Shown here: one piece after another, positions 25,002 through 33,972 of the stretch | How positions within the stretch are numbered: the stretch's first letter is position 1 | Layout: each line of letters opens with the position of its first letter | NCBI GenBank assembly: GCA_937921775.1 | Contig: CAKZUK010000018.1 | Location: 1 to 64,000 of the forward strand | Length of the DNA stretch: 64,000 nucleotides | Origin: an uncultured Saprospiraceae bacterium | Lineage (GTDB): Bacteria; Bacteroidota; Bacteroidia; Chitinophagales; Saprospiraceae | Direction of reading: 5' to 3' | Notes under the pieces: model-generated | What the model saw: the letters and a program-made list of their open reading frames with translations, nothing else | The model's database searches: none | What the model was told of the DNA's origin: nothing | Translations under genes and position numbers: made by a program

Positions 25002-28000
25002 TTATGCTAGATGTTTTTTTTTACTGTGATTGCTCACGAAGCTTACGATTTCTGCTAATGTGCGAAGCTCGGTTAGCTCATTTGGATTGATGCCCGACAT
25101 TTCTGGATACTGCTGCGTTAGCGCTCCAAATATCTCCACTCGCTTGATTGAATCAATTCCTAAGTCAGCTTCCATGTCCATGTTAAGTTCTAACATTTCT
25201 GCAGGATAACCTGTCTTTTCAGAAACTACAGCTAATAAACTTTCAGTTAGTTTTGTATTATCCATTCCCGCAGCATTGCTGGTAGGAGCAGGCGTTGAAA
25301 TAGCTGCAGCAACTGGGCTAGGAGTATTTATTGTGTTCGTCACAACAGTGCTTTTACCGCTTACGAAAGAAACGATTTCTGCAAGCGTTCTGAGTTCAGT
25401 CAATTCATTAGGATTGATGTCTGACATCTCAGGATATTGCTGTGTCAAAGCACCGAATATCTCTACACGCTTAATAGAGTCGATTCCGAGGTCAGCTTCC
25501 ATGTCCATGTTAAGTTCTAACATTTCTGCAGGATAGCCAGTCTTTTCAGAAACTACTTCTAAAAGCATTGCAGTTAGTTTATTGTTGTCTAAACCGCTAT
25601 TGGAAGGAGTGGTAGTCGCTGCTGTTGCAGTTGTACTCGTTGGAGTTGGTGTTGCAAGGGGAGCAGGAGTTGGTGCAACTGTTTTAGTGGCACCGCCTTT
25701 TGCGCCTACGAAAGAAACGATTTCTGCGAGCGTTCTGAGTTCAGTCAATTCATTAGGATTGATGTCCGACATCTCAGGATATTGCTGTGTCAAAGCACCG
25801 AATATCTCTACACGTTTGATAGAGTCGATTCCGAGGTCAGCCTCCATGTCCATGTTAAGTTCTAACATTTCTGCAGGATAGCCAGTCTTTTCAGAAACTA
25901 CTTCTAATAACTTTGCTGTCAGTACATCTAGATTCATTCCTGAAGCAACAGGAGCTGAAGGCGCAATCGCAACTGGAGTAGCAACAGGAGTTGCAACAAC
26001 TGGAGAAGCTAGCTTGTTTCCATTTCCGTTAAAGTTCCCATTGCCGTTTCTAAGCGGTGTTTCAGGAACGATAGGAGGGATGTTGTTTGCAAATGAATTG
26101 GTATTTGCAATAGGAGCTGAGTCAGTATTCATTTGTTGAGTCAATAACTGAAGCAACTGTTGTGATTGCTGATTTTGATCAGTCATGAAACGTTCAAATA
26201 TTTCCAAAGACTTGGATTGATTTGCTTTGAAAGATTCGAGGGTAGTTTGTAGTAACTTTAAAGTTTCTTTATTCATGATATCTTCTTCATTTACAGTTTG
26301 TGATTGAATGCCGCTAGAAACGGGGACTTCAACTATTTTTTCAACAGTTACAATTTTTTCGATTATTTTAGAACCGCCGCCAGAGATTTTGAAACCATCG
26401 TTCATCACATCTTGGTAAGCTTTTTTAGTCGGAGCAGAAACGTAATTATTTCCGCTTAGTTGTACTGTTAATTTTGATTTAGGAGGAAGTGGTGTCAATT
26501 CCATTTTGTAAGGATCCAAGTTACTGATTGGTAAGCCTAGAACCTGCATTTGAACTGCAGCTTGACGGAATTGAAGGTCACTATCTTTTTTAGCAGAAGC
26601 GTTGACCGCAATGGCAACGTGCTCCTTGTCTTTCAAAATATTTTTAACCAAGTTTGTTAACACTCCTTTTGGTCCAAATTCAATAAAAATTCGGCCACCA
26701 GCTTGATGAATATTTTCAACCTGATCTTTAAATAAAACCGGATTTAGAATCTGGTTTTTCAAAATTGATTTTAAGTCATTCAGGTTTTCAGGATAAGCCT
26801 GACCCGTTGTATTTGAATAAACTGGAATCTGAGGAGTATTAAAATTCTGCTTGCTTACAAAAGCAGAAAAAGGTTGCTGTGCATGTTGAACAAACTCCGT
26901 GTGGAATGCCGCAGATACAGGAAGTGGTACAATGGAAAAACCTTGTGTGCTCAATTGTTGTTCAGCCGCTTTTATAGCAACTGTTGAACCTCCGAGGACG
27001 ACCTGATTATTGGAGTTCACGTTAGCGATAACCACACCTGGCATATTTGCAATTGCTCTCATGACTTGCTCTTGTCCAGCTCTAACAGCTAGCATTGCGC
27101 CAGTGTCTGCATTTGGATTTTGAATTGCCATTGCAGCTCCACGAGTTTTAGCTAAAGCTAAAAAAGTATCTTCATCATAAACGCCAGCTGCCCAAAGTGC
27201 GGTCAACTCACCAAAGGAGTGTCCAGCTGTAAATTGTGCTTTGAAACCTGCTTGCTGAAAGGCTTGATATTGGCCCATACTGAAGGTACCGATAGCCGGT
27301 TGAGCAAATTGAGTTTGTGTAAGATGCTTTTGTTGTGCTGTTTTTTCTTCTTTTGTAAAAACAGGAATTGGGAATATTTTGCTTGATAAAGCAGCTTCGC
27401 CATCCTTTAGGAATTGTGCATCTGCCTTTTGGAATGCTGCTGCCACTGCAGGGAAAGCATTGGCGAGTTCAGCCCCCATTCCAATATACTGAGAACCTTG
27501 TCCTGCGAAAAGAGCCACTACTTTTTGAGTGTTGGTATCTATTCCATTTGGACGATAGTATACACCTCTAGGGTGTGACCATTCATCAGAAGTAGCTTGT
27601 AAGCTTTTCATGGAGATCTCTAACAAATCAATGCATTCTTCAATGCTATTTGCTACAAATCCCAGTCGAGGTTGTTGTTGATTGAGTGTGATTGCTTTGG
27701 TCGCTTTAGCTAAATTTTGATAAGCGATATCAGCATCTTCACTTTTTAAATTATTTATAGCCGATTGGCAATCTTGTATTAATTGAGCAGGTGTTACTGC
27801 TTGAAGGAGTACCGTTTTAAATGGTTCGTGTAAACGATATTCGGTTAGCTTTTTACCGTGGTATTCTTCCATGGTAATGTGTACGTTGATTCCACCAAAA
27901 CCAAAGGCAGAGACACCAGCACGACGAGGATATTCATTGTTGAACCAAGGACGGGTTTCTGTATTTATGTAAATAGCAGAATCCTCAATATCGAATTTAG

Positions 28001-29267
28001 AGTTAGGTTTTTCTACGTTAATGGTTGCCGGCAAAACCTTGTGATGTAATGCTAGAACAGCCTTGATGATTCCAGCGGCACCTGCAGCAGCTTTTGTGTG
28101 TCCGATTTGGGACTTAACAGAACCTAAAGCGATGTGTTGTTTTATCGGATTATTTGCTCCGAAAACCATTTGCATAGAAGTGAACTCTGTTGGGTCACCT
28201 GCTCCAGTACCCGTACCGTGTGCTTCAAGCAAACCAACGGTAGAAGGAGCATAACCAGCATCTTCGTAAGCACGATTCATGGCGAGTGCCTGACCTTGCG
28301 GGCGAGGTGCATATACAGATTTGAAACGTCCATCTGAAGAAGTTCCCACACCTTTTATAACAGCGTAAATACGATCACCATCGCGCTCAGCATCTTCTAA
28401 TCTTTTAAGTACCATCATACCTAGACCTTCACCAATCAGCATACCATCTGCCTTGTCGCTAAACGGGCTAATGTTACCAGATCTAGAGAAGGCTGGCGTT
28501 TTGGAAAAAGACATAAACATGAAAGGGGAATTGTCGGTATCTACACCACCGGTCAACATCATGTCGCAACGTCCTTCTACCAATTCGCTTAAAGACATTT
28601 TGATGGCGCTGAGTGAAGCGGCGCAGGCTGCATCAACAACTGAGTTGATACCACCAAGATCGAAACGGTTGGTGATACGACCAGAGATAACGTTTCCTAG
28701 AAGGCCAGGGAAAGAATTTTCATTCCAACCGATGTAAGCCTTCTTCATTTTGTCCACGATATTTGGAATGTCTGATTCAGCAATGCCAGAGCTGCGCAAA
28801 GCTTTTTCCCAAATTGGATATTGCAAACGTGCAATGAGTGGTGTGATTAACTTTTGGCCACCGCCAACACCTAATAAGCAACCCGTTTTTTCTTTTAGTT
28901 CTGTTGTGAAGCGATTAGATGCTTTGGAATAGCCAGCGTCAGCAAGTGCGTCACGCGCTGCTACTAAACCAAGCAATTGAGATGCATCAGTTACTTCAAG
29001 GATGTTGGGTGGTAAACCAAATTCCATGGGATTGAAATCTATTTCCGGTAGGAAGCCGCCGCGTTTGCAATAAGTTTTATCAGGCGCGGTCATATCTGGG
29101 TCGTAGTAATCTTCGATTAACCAACGATTAGCAGGTACATCTTTGATACTATCTTTTGCAGAAATAATATTAGTCCAAAATTCTTCAACGTTTTTAGCGT
29201 CAGCAAAAATAGCGGATAAACCGATGACAGCTATAGGCGTTTTTTGGAGGGAGGAATTTAGATTCAT
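25002..29267 (-). CDS. pfaA: PUFA synthase PfaA, KS-MAT-ACP-ACP-ACP part
   Basis: The protein has 1421 residues. The ketosynthase (about 10-465) has DAACAAS (C215), EAHGTGTG (H350) and SQIGH (H390). The malonyl-CoA acyltransferase (about 583-890) has FAGQGSQ, GHSFGE (S684) and H789. A long Gln/Asn-rich linker with a predicted coil follows (about 990-1105). Then come three nearly identical carrier domains, each with a LGIDSIKRVEI site (S1149, S1264, S1373), separated by Ala/Pro/Thr-rich linkers. Classic PfaA has 4-9 carriers and continues into KR-DH in one chain. Here the frame stops just after the third carrier, inside an A9 run, and KR-DH follows in the -1 frame. The protein carries out condensation and substrate tethering in the PUFA cycle. 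Confidence 0.93.
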   Translation of the reverse strand: MNLNSSLQKTPIAVIGLSAIFADAKNVEEFWTNIISAKDSIKDVPANRWLIEDYYDPDMTAPDKTYCKRGGFLPEIDFNPMEFGLPPNILEVTDASQLLGLVAARDALADAGYSKASNRFTTELKEKTGCLLGVGGGQKLITPLIARLQYPIWEKALRSSGIAESDIPNIVDKMKKAYIGWNENSFPGLLGNVISGRITNRFDLGGINSVVDAACAASLSAIKMSLSELVEGRCDMMLTGGVDTDNSPFMFMSFSKTPAFSRSGNISPFSDKADGMLIGEGLGMMVLKRLEDAERDGDRIYAVIKGVGTSSDGRFKSVYAPRPQGQALAMNRAYEDAGYAPSTVGLLEAHGTGTGAGDPTEFTSMQMVFGANNPIKQHIALGSVKSQIGHTKAAAGAAGIIKAVLALHHKVLPATINVEKPNSKFDIEDSAIYINTETRPWFNNEYPRRAGVSAFGFGGINVHITMEEYHGKKLTEYRLHEPFKTVLLQAVTPAQLIQDCQSAINNLKSEDADIAYQNLAKATKAITLNQQQPRLGFVANSIEECIDLLEISMKSLQATSDEWSHPRGVYYRPNGIDTNTQKVVALFAGQGSQYIGMGAELANAFPAVAAAFQKADAQFLKDGEAALSSKIFPIPVFTKEEKTAQQKHLTQTQFAQPAIGTFSMGQYQAFQQAGFKAQFTAGHSFGELTALWAAGVYDEDTFLALAKTRGAAMAIQNPNADTGAMLAVRAGQEQVMRAIANMPGVVIANVNSNNQVVLGGSTVAIKAAEQQLSTQGFSIVPLPVSAAFHTEFVQHAQQPFSAFVSKQNFNTPQIPVYSNTTGQAYPENLNDLKSILKNQILNPVLFKDQVENIHQAGGRIFIEFGPKGVLTNLVKNILKDKEHVAIAVNASAKKDSDLQFRQAAVQMQVLGLPISNLDPYKMELTPLPPKSKLTVQLSGNNYVSAPTKKAYQDVMNDGFKISGGGSKIIEKIVTVEKIVEVPVSSGIQSQTVNEEDIMNKETLKLLQTTLESFKANQSKSLEIFERFMTDQNQQSQQLLQLLTQQMNTDSAPIANTNSFANNIPPIVPETPLRNGNGNFNGNGNKLASPVVATPVATPVAIAPSAPVASGMNLDVLTAKLLEVVSEKTGYPAEMLELNMDMEADLGIDSIKRVEIFGALTQQYPEMSDINPNELTELRTLAEIVSFVGAKGGATKTVAPTPAPLATPTPTSTTATAATTTPSNSGLDNNKLTAMLLEVVSEKTGYPAEMLELNMDMEADLGIDSIKRVEIFGALTQQYPEMSDINPNELTELRTLAEIVSFVSGKSTVVTNTINTPSPVAAAISTPAPTSNAAGMDNTKLTESLLAVVSEKTGYPAEMLELNMDMEADLGIDSIKRVEIFGALTQQYPEMSGINPNELTELRTLAEIVSFVSNHSKKKHLA
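25014..25022 (-). other. A9 slippery run at the PfaA frame junction
   Basis: In the mRNA sense nine A residues follow AGT (0-frame: AGT AAA AAA AAA CAT CTA GCA TAA). A -1 slip on this run changes the reading to AAA ACA TCT AGC ATA and continues without a stop into the KR-DH frame, giving KS-MAT-ACP3-KR-DH in one chain. One extra A (A10) in the genome would have the same effect. Confidence 0.6.
25032..25934 (-). repeat. Three near-identical ACP coding repeats
   Basis: Carrier domains are encoded at about 25704-25934, 25359-25586 and 25032-25259. The first two are almost identical at the DNA level. The third has drifted in synonymous sites but keeps nearly the same protein, from VVSEKTGYPAEML to LRTLAEIVSFV. 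Spacing is 345 and 327 bases. Such tandem carriers are typical of PUFA synthases and arise by unequal crossing over, so carrier number may vary between strains. Confidence 0.9.
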
Positions 29268-29292
29268 TAAAGGATATTGTGCGAATTTATTT

Positions 29293-29910
29293 TTAAATAG
29301 AAACTTTAAAAAGTTCCTCTTGAATTTGTAATAATTTGATTCCTTTGATTGTACAAAGGCCTCTTAAATATGGAACCAGAATACCGAAGGTTAGCCTTTC
29401 TTTACTAAACTCGGTGACTGGAAATTGATTATTGTCTTTTAATAGTTTGAGCATAGCAAGAACCGTTTTGCCAACGACCTCTATGTCCATATCAGCTTGG
29501 TAGATACCATCATTGATACCCCACTCAGCAAGTTGAATCAGCTGTTTGTGTGCAAAATTATCATTTAGTCGATATGATTCATTTAATAAGCCAGGATAGT
29601 AGCGAATAATGTCTCCAAAGAAGTTTGGGTTGACCTGATATGACCTTCTAATGATCATCTGGTGCATAAAAGCCATGGCTTCGATGACGTTATCAGCTGA
29701 TTTGATAATCTCTTCGTTTTCCTTGCTAACTTTCTTGTGATATACGTCGAGACAGGCTTTGAGGAGTGTAATTTTATCTTCGAAATGGTTATAAATGGTT
29801 CTTTTTGAAGTATGTAACTCTTTGACTATTCGATCAATAGTGATAATTTTCACTCCGTGTTGGATGAAAAGCTTGGTGGCGGTGTCTATTATCAGATTTC
29901 TTGTAATCAT
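29293..29910 (-). CDS. TetR-family transcriptional regulator of the PUFA operon
   Basis: This is a 205-residue protein with an N-terminal TetR helix-turn-helix (about 5-55): LFIQHGVKIITIDRIVKELH, then SKRTIYNHFEDK as the recognition part. A helical ligand-binding domain follows. It is the first gene of the minus-strand block and ends only 25 bases before pfaA, so it is probably in the same operon and represses or adjusts it in response to an acyl ligand (inference). The divergent gap at 29911-30266 would carry its operator, but no clean palindrome was found there. Confidence 0.85.
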   Translation of the reverse strand: MITRNLIIDTATKLFIQHGVKIITIDRIVKELHTSKRTIYNHFEDKITLLKACLDVYHKKVSKENEEIIKSADNVIEAMAFMHQMIIRRSYQVNPNFFGDIIRYYPGLLNESYRLNDNFAHKQLIQLAEWGINDGIYQADMDIEVVGKTVLAMLKLLKDNNQFPVTEFSKERLTFGILVPYLRGLCTIKGIKLLQIQEELFKVSI

Positions 29911-30266
29911 GGTTAATTTCAGAAGTTTAGAGTTGGTTAAACTGAAAGAAGAATCATGTTATCGTACTGGTGGTAATATTTTTGTTTCCCTAGTACCACA
30001 AAGAAAGGAATAATAAGTTTAGTATCCAAGCTTTTTTTAATTCTTGGTTTATAGTTAGAGGAATGGAGGGATTCAACTTTGAGTTTAAGATGGGAGATAT
30101 AGAGGGATGAGCTTGGTGGCCTTAGTATGCTTTGGCGATTTTAGAAAAGGTGTCCTCTAATTAAGGTACATGCATAAAAACAGAAATGTTTTATTGAATT
30201 GTAAAGTGACCAAAGCTATTCGCTTATTGAATTTGGATTATATTGCGGTCTAAAAAATTGATAATA
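29911..30266. promoter_or_regulatory. Divergent intergenic region between TetR and PPTase genes
   Basis: This 356-base gap separates the TetR-pfa operon (minus) from the phosphopantetheinyl transferase gene (plus). Promoters for both directions must lie here. I could not match a full Bacteroidota -33/-7 pair (TTTG and TAnnTTTG) or an operator palindrome. The assignment rests on gene orientation only. Confidence 0.4.
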
Positions 30267-30902
30267 ATGGAGGTGCATATTTCTTGGGCTAAGACGGGTG
30301 AATATTTGAAAGGCAGGAGTCTGGAGGATTTATTATTGCTTTTACCAGAAAGTTTGCATGAACGTGCGAAGCGGTATAAACGCGAGTCAGATGGAATAGA
30401 CTTTTTGGTAGGGAGGTTGTTGCTAAAAGAAGCACTGGAAGCACATGGAGTGGAGGAGGGGATAGAAGACATCCAATATAATGAAAAGGGGAAGCCGTTT
30501 TTGAATAAAGTGTTTTTTAATATTTCGCATACAGAGGATATGATTGTTTGTGCTTTTTCTAAAGAAGTAGAGATGGGAATCGATGTTGAAAAAAGGAAGT
30601 TAGTAGATTTGGAAAATTTTAAAGACTTCTTTAATGAAACGGAATGGGAAAACATAATCGCTGATCCAGATAATAAGATGCAGCAGTTTTATTGGTACTG
30701 GACTCGAAAGGAAAGTATTATAAAAGCAAAAGGGCTTGATCTTAGTGATTTGAATAAGCTGGAAGTAGATCTTGATTTGGATGTAGTGGAATTGGGAGAT
30801 GAGAAATGGGTATTGGATCAACTGGGATTTGATGAAGCCTATGATATCGCAATTTGTGTTAAGAATGGAGAGGGCGTTCGATATTCTTTTTATCGAAGGT
30901 GA
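30267..30902 (+). CDS. 4'-Phosphopantetheinyl transferase, PUFA-associated (PfaE role)
   Basis: The ATG at 30267 gives 211 residues; a TTG eight codons upstream is less likely. This is an Sfp-type transferase that attaches the phosphopantetheine arm of CoA to carrier proteins. Motifs seen are GKPFLN, FNISHTEDMIVCAFS, the magnesium site MGIDVEK and WYWTRKESIIKAKG. It lies divergent from the PUFA operon, so its expected clients are the three PfaA carriers; marine PUFA producers need such an enzyme (PfaE). A second transferase at 33973 sits with the peptide synthetase. Confidence 0.9.
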   Translation: MEVHISWAKTGEYLKGRSLEDLLLLLPESLHERAKRYKRESDGIDFLVGRLLLKEALEAHGVEEGIEDIQYNEKGKPFLNKVFFNISHTEDMIVCAFSKEVEMGIDVEKRKLVDLENFKDFFNETEWENIIADPDNKMQQFYWYWTRKESIIKAKGLDLSDLNKLEVDLDLDVVELGDEKWVLDQLGFDEAYDIAICVKNGEGVRYSFYRR

Positions 30903-30911
30903 AACACAGAC

Positions 30912-30954
30912 TTATAGACAGATCCGTTTGCTTGTGCTTGAGATCTGTCTATAA
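30912..30954. terminator. Bidirectional terminator hairpin
   Basis: TTATAGACAGATC (30912-30924) pairs exactly with GATCTGTCTATAA (30942-30954) around a 17-base loop. It lies between the convergent PPTase (plus) and ECF sigma (minus) genes, 10 bases after the PPTase stop, so it can end transcripts from both sides. Confidence 0.75.
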
Positions 30955-30962
30955 ATCGTATT

Positions 30963-31559
30963 CTAAGAGGGAAAAGTTAGAAATACAAAAAGTATGGGTA
31001 ACAAATTTTGAGTGAACTCATTCGCTAATTTTACTCTTAAATGTTTAATTGCCCCTCGAATTCTGGTTTTAACTGTCCCTAAAGGAATGTTTAATTCTTT
31101 TTCAATCTCCTTGTGGGTATATCCTTTGAAATAAGCTAAGTCAATGAGTATGCTGTGTTTTTTATCGAGGCTTTGAATAACCGTTTGGAGACCTGAGTCC
31201 AGTACATTCGATTCTTCATACAAAGATGGTAAATTGGAAGCAATCTCTAGACCTTCGGTCTTTTTTATTTGTTTGTAGGAGGCAGATCGAATTTTATCAA
31301 TAGCTGTGTTACGAGCAATATTAATAAACCAGGTGAAAAGCCGTGCTTTAGAAGCATCGTACTTATCCGCATTTTTCCAAATTTTCATAAATGTATCTTG
31401 AAGTGCTTCTTGAGCAACTTCGGAGGAAGGTATGATTTGTAGGATGTACCCATAAATCGTTTCTGCATAATGCTCATAAATAAGAGCAATTGCTTCTTGG
31501 TTCTTTTCCCCCAAAAGAGCCGAAATTTTTTCCTCTAAAAGGCCTTGTTCCTTTCTCAT
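30963..31559 (-). CDS. ECF RNA polymerase sigma factor
   Basis: This is a 198-residue sigma-70 family protein with region 2 (about 20-90: LIYEHYAETIYGYIL, ALQDTFMKIWKNADKYD, FTWFINIARNTAIDKIR) and region 4 (about 130-185: AYFKGYTHKEIEKELNIPLG then TVKTRIRGAIKHLR). It closely resembles the second sigma factor at 32792. No anti-sigma gene is attached to it; the neighbour is the convergent PPTase. The C-terminus carries an extra hydrophobic tail (LLPILFVFLTFPS), which is unusual and might serve membrane contact or be a recent extension. Confidence 0.9.
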   Translation of the reverse strand: MRKEQGLLEEKISALLGEKNQEAIALIYEHYAETIYGYILQIIPSSEVAQEALQDTFMKIWKNADKYDASKARLFTWFINIARNTAIDKIRSASYKQIKKTEGLEIASNLPSLYEESNVLDSGLQTVIQSLDKKHSILIDLAYFKGYTHKEIEKELNIPLGTVKTRIRGAIKHLRVKLANEFTQNLLPILFVFLTFPS

Positions 31560-31981
31560 TGTGTTTTCAAATAGTAGTATGTCCTAAAACTGCAAGGTAT
31601 CAGGCGCTTAAAGAAACAGAAAAATAAAGGAAGAAGAAAACAAACATTACTATTTCTTAAAAAAAAGACAAATTAAGGTTCTTTTCATAAGGATTTCGAA
31701 ACTTCGAAATCCACTTTGTAGCTAATACCGTATGTATTAATGTATACTAGTTTTTTCTTTGAATTCAATTTATTACCACAAGACCTAGATGGTATGTTAT
31801 TCTTAGGAAATAATCCTAGTGCTGCTTCTTTTTCTCTGTGACTTCATGCCTTTTTTGTAGGCAAATGCATTTAATTTAAAATTAAACGAGCTTTTTAATA
31901 ACCAATCAGTTGCTCTTCGCATACTTAGTCAGTAAGGGAATTTATTGCCGACATTGATCATCTACTAAAAACAAAAATATC
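31560..31981. promoter_or_regulatory. Divergent intergenic region, ECF sigma / CpsB phosphatase
   Basis: This is a 422-base A+T-rich gap between divergent genes. It must hold the promoters of the ECF sigma gene (minus) and the phosphatase gene (plus). Apart from A/T runs I see no clear promoter pair, operator or RNA gene. Confidence 0.35.
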
Positions 31982-32719
31982 TTGTTCTCATTTTTCAAAA
32001 GCAAGACAAAAAAAATAGCTGATTTTTCATTCCTACAAACGGATATGCATTCGCATTTAATCCCAGGAATTGACGATGGAGCAAAAGAGATCAAAGAAGC
32101 TGTGGTACTGGTTCGTAAATTGAAAGAATTGGGCTACTCTAAACTTATCACGACTCCTCATGTCATGGGAGAGTATTATCTCAATACACCAGAAATCATA
32201 GGGGCTGGCCTAGCGAAACTACAAAAAGCTTTAGCAGAAGAAAAAATTGACATCACTATATCTGCTGCCGCAGAATATAATATCGACGAACATTTTGAAG
32301 CTCTAATCCGCAACAACGAAAAGTTACTCACTTTCTCTGATAATTACTTATTGATTGAGTTATCAACTTTTGCTATGCCAGGGAGATTACATGACATTAT
32401 TTTTCAATTAAGGGCAAAAGGATACAAGCTTGTCTTGGCCCATCCGGAGCGCTATCTATATCTCTCAAAGCAGCTTGATTCCTTTAAAAAGCTAAAAGAT
32501 CTAGGTGTTTTCTTTCAAGTTAACCTACTGTCTTTGGCAGGACATTATGGTCAGGAGCAAAAGAAGTTAGGAATAAAGATGCTCGAAGAAAACTGGATCG
32601 AGTTTCTAGGAACTGATACACATCGCCTGCAGCACATAGACAGGTTGGCTTCTGTTTTTTATGATCGTAAGGTTGACAAACTACTGAGCAACAGTACGTT
32701 TATGAATTTAAACTTATAG
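31982..32719 (+). CDS. CpsB/YwqE-type protein tyrosine phosphatase (PHP domain)
   Basis: This is a 245-residue protein with a TTG start (MFSFFKSK); a TGA lies eight codons upstream and no ATG fits. Metal-binding motifs of the PHP phosphatases are present: DMHSHLIPGIDDGA, TTPHVMG, AHPERY and GTDTHR. These enzymes dephosphorylate the tyrosine tail of Wzc-like kinases and control capsule or exopolysaccharide length. The matching kinase is probably the one at 56882, about 24 kb away, which is a wide separation for this pair. Confidence 0.88.
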   Translation: MFSFFKSKTKKIADFSFLQTDMHSHLIPGIDDGAKEIKEAVVLVRKLKELGYSKLITTPHVMGEYYLNTPEIIGAGLAKLQKALAEEKIDITISAAAEYNIDEHFEALIRNNEKLLTFSDNYLLIELSTFAMPGRLHDIIFQLRAKGYKLVLAHPERYLYLSKQLDSFKKLKDLGVFFQVNLLSLAGHYGQEQKKLGIKMLEENWIEFLGTDTHRLQHIDRLASVFYDRKVDKLLSNSTFMNLNL

Positions 32720-32791
32720 CAAAGGCACAAGATATTCCTCTGCTGAACGGGGCTTTACTAGATAAATGCTAAAATATAAAAACCAATAACA

Positions 32792-33337
32792 ATGAGAAAC
32801 AACACCAAATCGTACACAGATGAAGAGATTGTGCATCTTCTTTTAAGTAAAAACGTACAAGGAATTGAAGTTTTATACGCTCAATATGGGGCATACTTAA
32901 ACGGTATGGTGCGCGAAATTGTAAAAGTCGAATATTTTTCTGAAATTGTGCTCCAGAACGCCTTTTTAAAAGTGTGGAACAATATTGATTCATATAACAA
33001 AGCAAAAGGTAGATTTTTCACTTGGGTTCTAAATATTGCTCGCAACTCAGCGATCGACATGATGAGGTCTAAGCATTACAAACAAAGTATGAAGATGATT
33101 AGTCTTGATGCTGTACAGTATGAAAGGTCTTCTCTTGGCTCTGATGTTATTGTTGAAAATATGGACCTGAAAGATATTGTAGCTAAGTTAGATGGCAAAT
33201 ATCAAGAGTTAATTGAGTTGGTGTACTTTAAAGGATATACGCACATTGAGATTGCCGATGAACTAGGCATTCCACTTGGAACCGTAAAAAGTAGAATTAG
33301 AAAGGCCTTTAAAGACCTTAGAGATATATTAGGATAA
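32792..33337 (+). CDS. ECF RNA polymerase sigma factor with linked anti-sigma gene
   Basis: The 181-residue protein has region 2 (FLKVWNNIDSYNKAKGRFFT, NIARNSAIDMMRS) and region 4 (YFKGYTHIEIADELGIPLG, TVKSRIRKAFKDLR). Its stop overlaps the ATG of the cupin anti-sigma gene (TAATG), which gives tight translational coupling. The pair resembles ChrR-type sigma/anti-sigma modules, in which the sigma factor is released by oxidative or metal signals; the actual signal here is unknown. Confidence 0.92.
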   Translation: MRNNTKSYTDEEIVHLLLSKNVQGIEVLYAQYGAYLNGMVREIVKVEYFSEIVLQNAFLKVWNNIDSYNKAKGRFFTWVLNIARNSAIDMMRSKHYKQSMKMISLDAVQYERSSLGSDVIVENMDLKDIVAKLDGKYQELIELVYFKGYTHIEIADELGIPLGTVKSRIRKAFKDLRDILG

Positions 33338-33963
33338 TGATTGATATAAAAGCATATTTGGAAACTGGAATTGTTGAAAGCCATTGTTTAGGACTAGCTA
33401 GTCCTGAAGAGTCTGAAGAGTTATTAGCACTATGCCAGCAATATCCACTGATTAAAGAAGAGCTTGTTCGAACCGAATTGGCACTTGAAATCTATGCAAA
33501 AAGCTTTAAAAAAGAATTACAAACAGAAAGAAGCAAAACGATAAAAAGCAATATTTTAGAAGCCATTCAATTTGAAGATCTTGAGCTCAAAAATGATGGT
33601 ACACTCAATAAATTTATTGATATTTCAAATTGCTCAAATTTAGAAAAATTAGAAGCTATTTTGAGTCCGCTTCAAGCTCCTGAAGATTTTGAAAGCGTTC
33701 ACATGGAAGTTATTTTTTCTGATGGAGCAAAAGAGCTAAACCTCGTCTGGGTAAAAGATCTGGTGCCTATGGAAGAACATCCACATCTTGATGAAAGTTT
33801 TTTAGTACTGGAAGGCACAGCAAATTGCAATATAGACGGAGTCATCACCAAAATGAAAAGGGGGGATTATATGCGAATTCCACCAGAGAGTCATCATGAA
33901 GTAGTCATTACATCTTCGACAAGAGCGAAAGCTATTCAATCCCGCATTGCCTTAGCCACCTAA
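33337..33963 (+). CDS. Cupin-type anti-sigma factor
   Basis: The 208-residue protein has an N-terminal sigma-binding helical domain (about 1-60: ESHCLGLASPEESEELLALC, of the kind seen in Bacteroidota anti-sigma factors). This is joined to a ChrR-type cupin (about 105-205) with the metal set HPHLDESF and a later H in ESHHEV. It has no membrane segment, so it acts in the cytoplasm, sensing a small molecule, oxidant or metal through the cupin and holding the sigma factor at 32792. It is co-transcribed and overlaps that gene by one base. Confidence 0.8.
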   Translation: MIDIKAYLETGIVESHCLGLASPEESEELLALCQQYPLIKEELVRTELALEIYAKSFKKELQTERSKTIKSNILEAIQFEDLELKNDGTLNKFIDISNCSNLEKLEAILSPLQAPEDFESVHMEVIFSDGAKELNLVWVKDLVPMEEHPHLDESFLVLEGTANCNIDGVITKMKRGDYMRIPPESHHEVVITSSTRAKAIQSRIALAT

Positions 33964-33972
33964 GTTCGTCCA

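Noticed and set aside
25276-25881. Plus-strand frames of 86 and 99 residues opposite the ACP repeats that look similar to each other
   Set aside because: They are mirror images of the repeated ACP coding sequence; their similarity only reflects the repeats on the minus strand.
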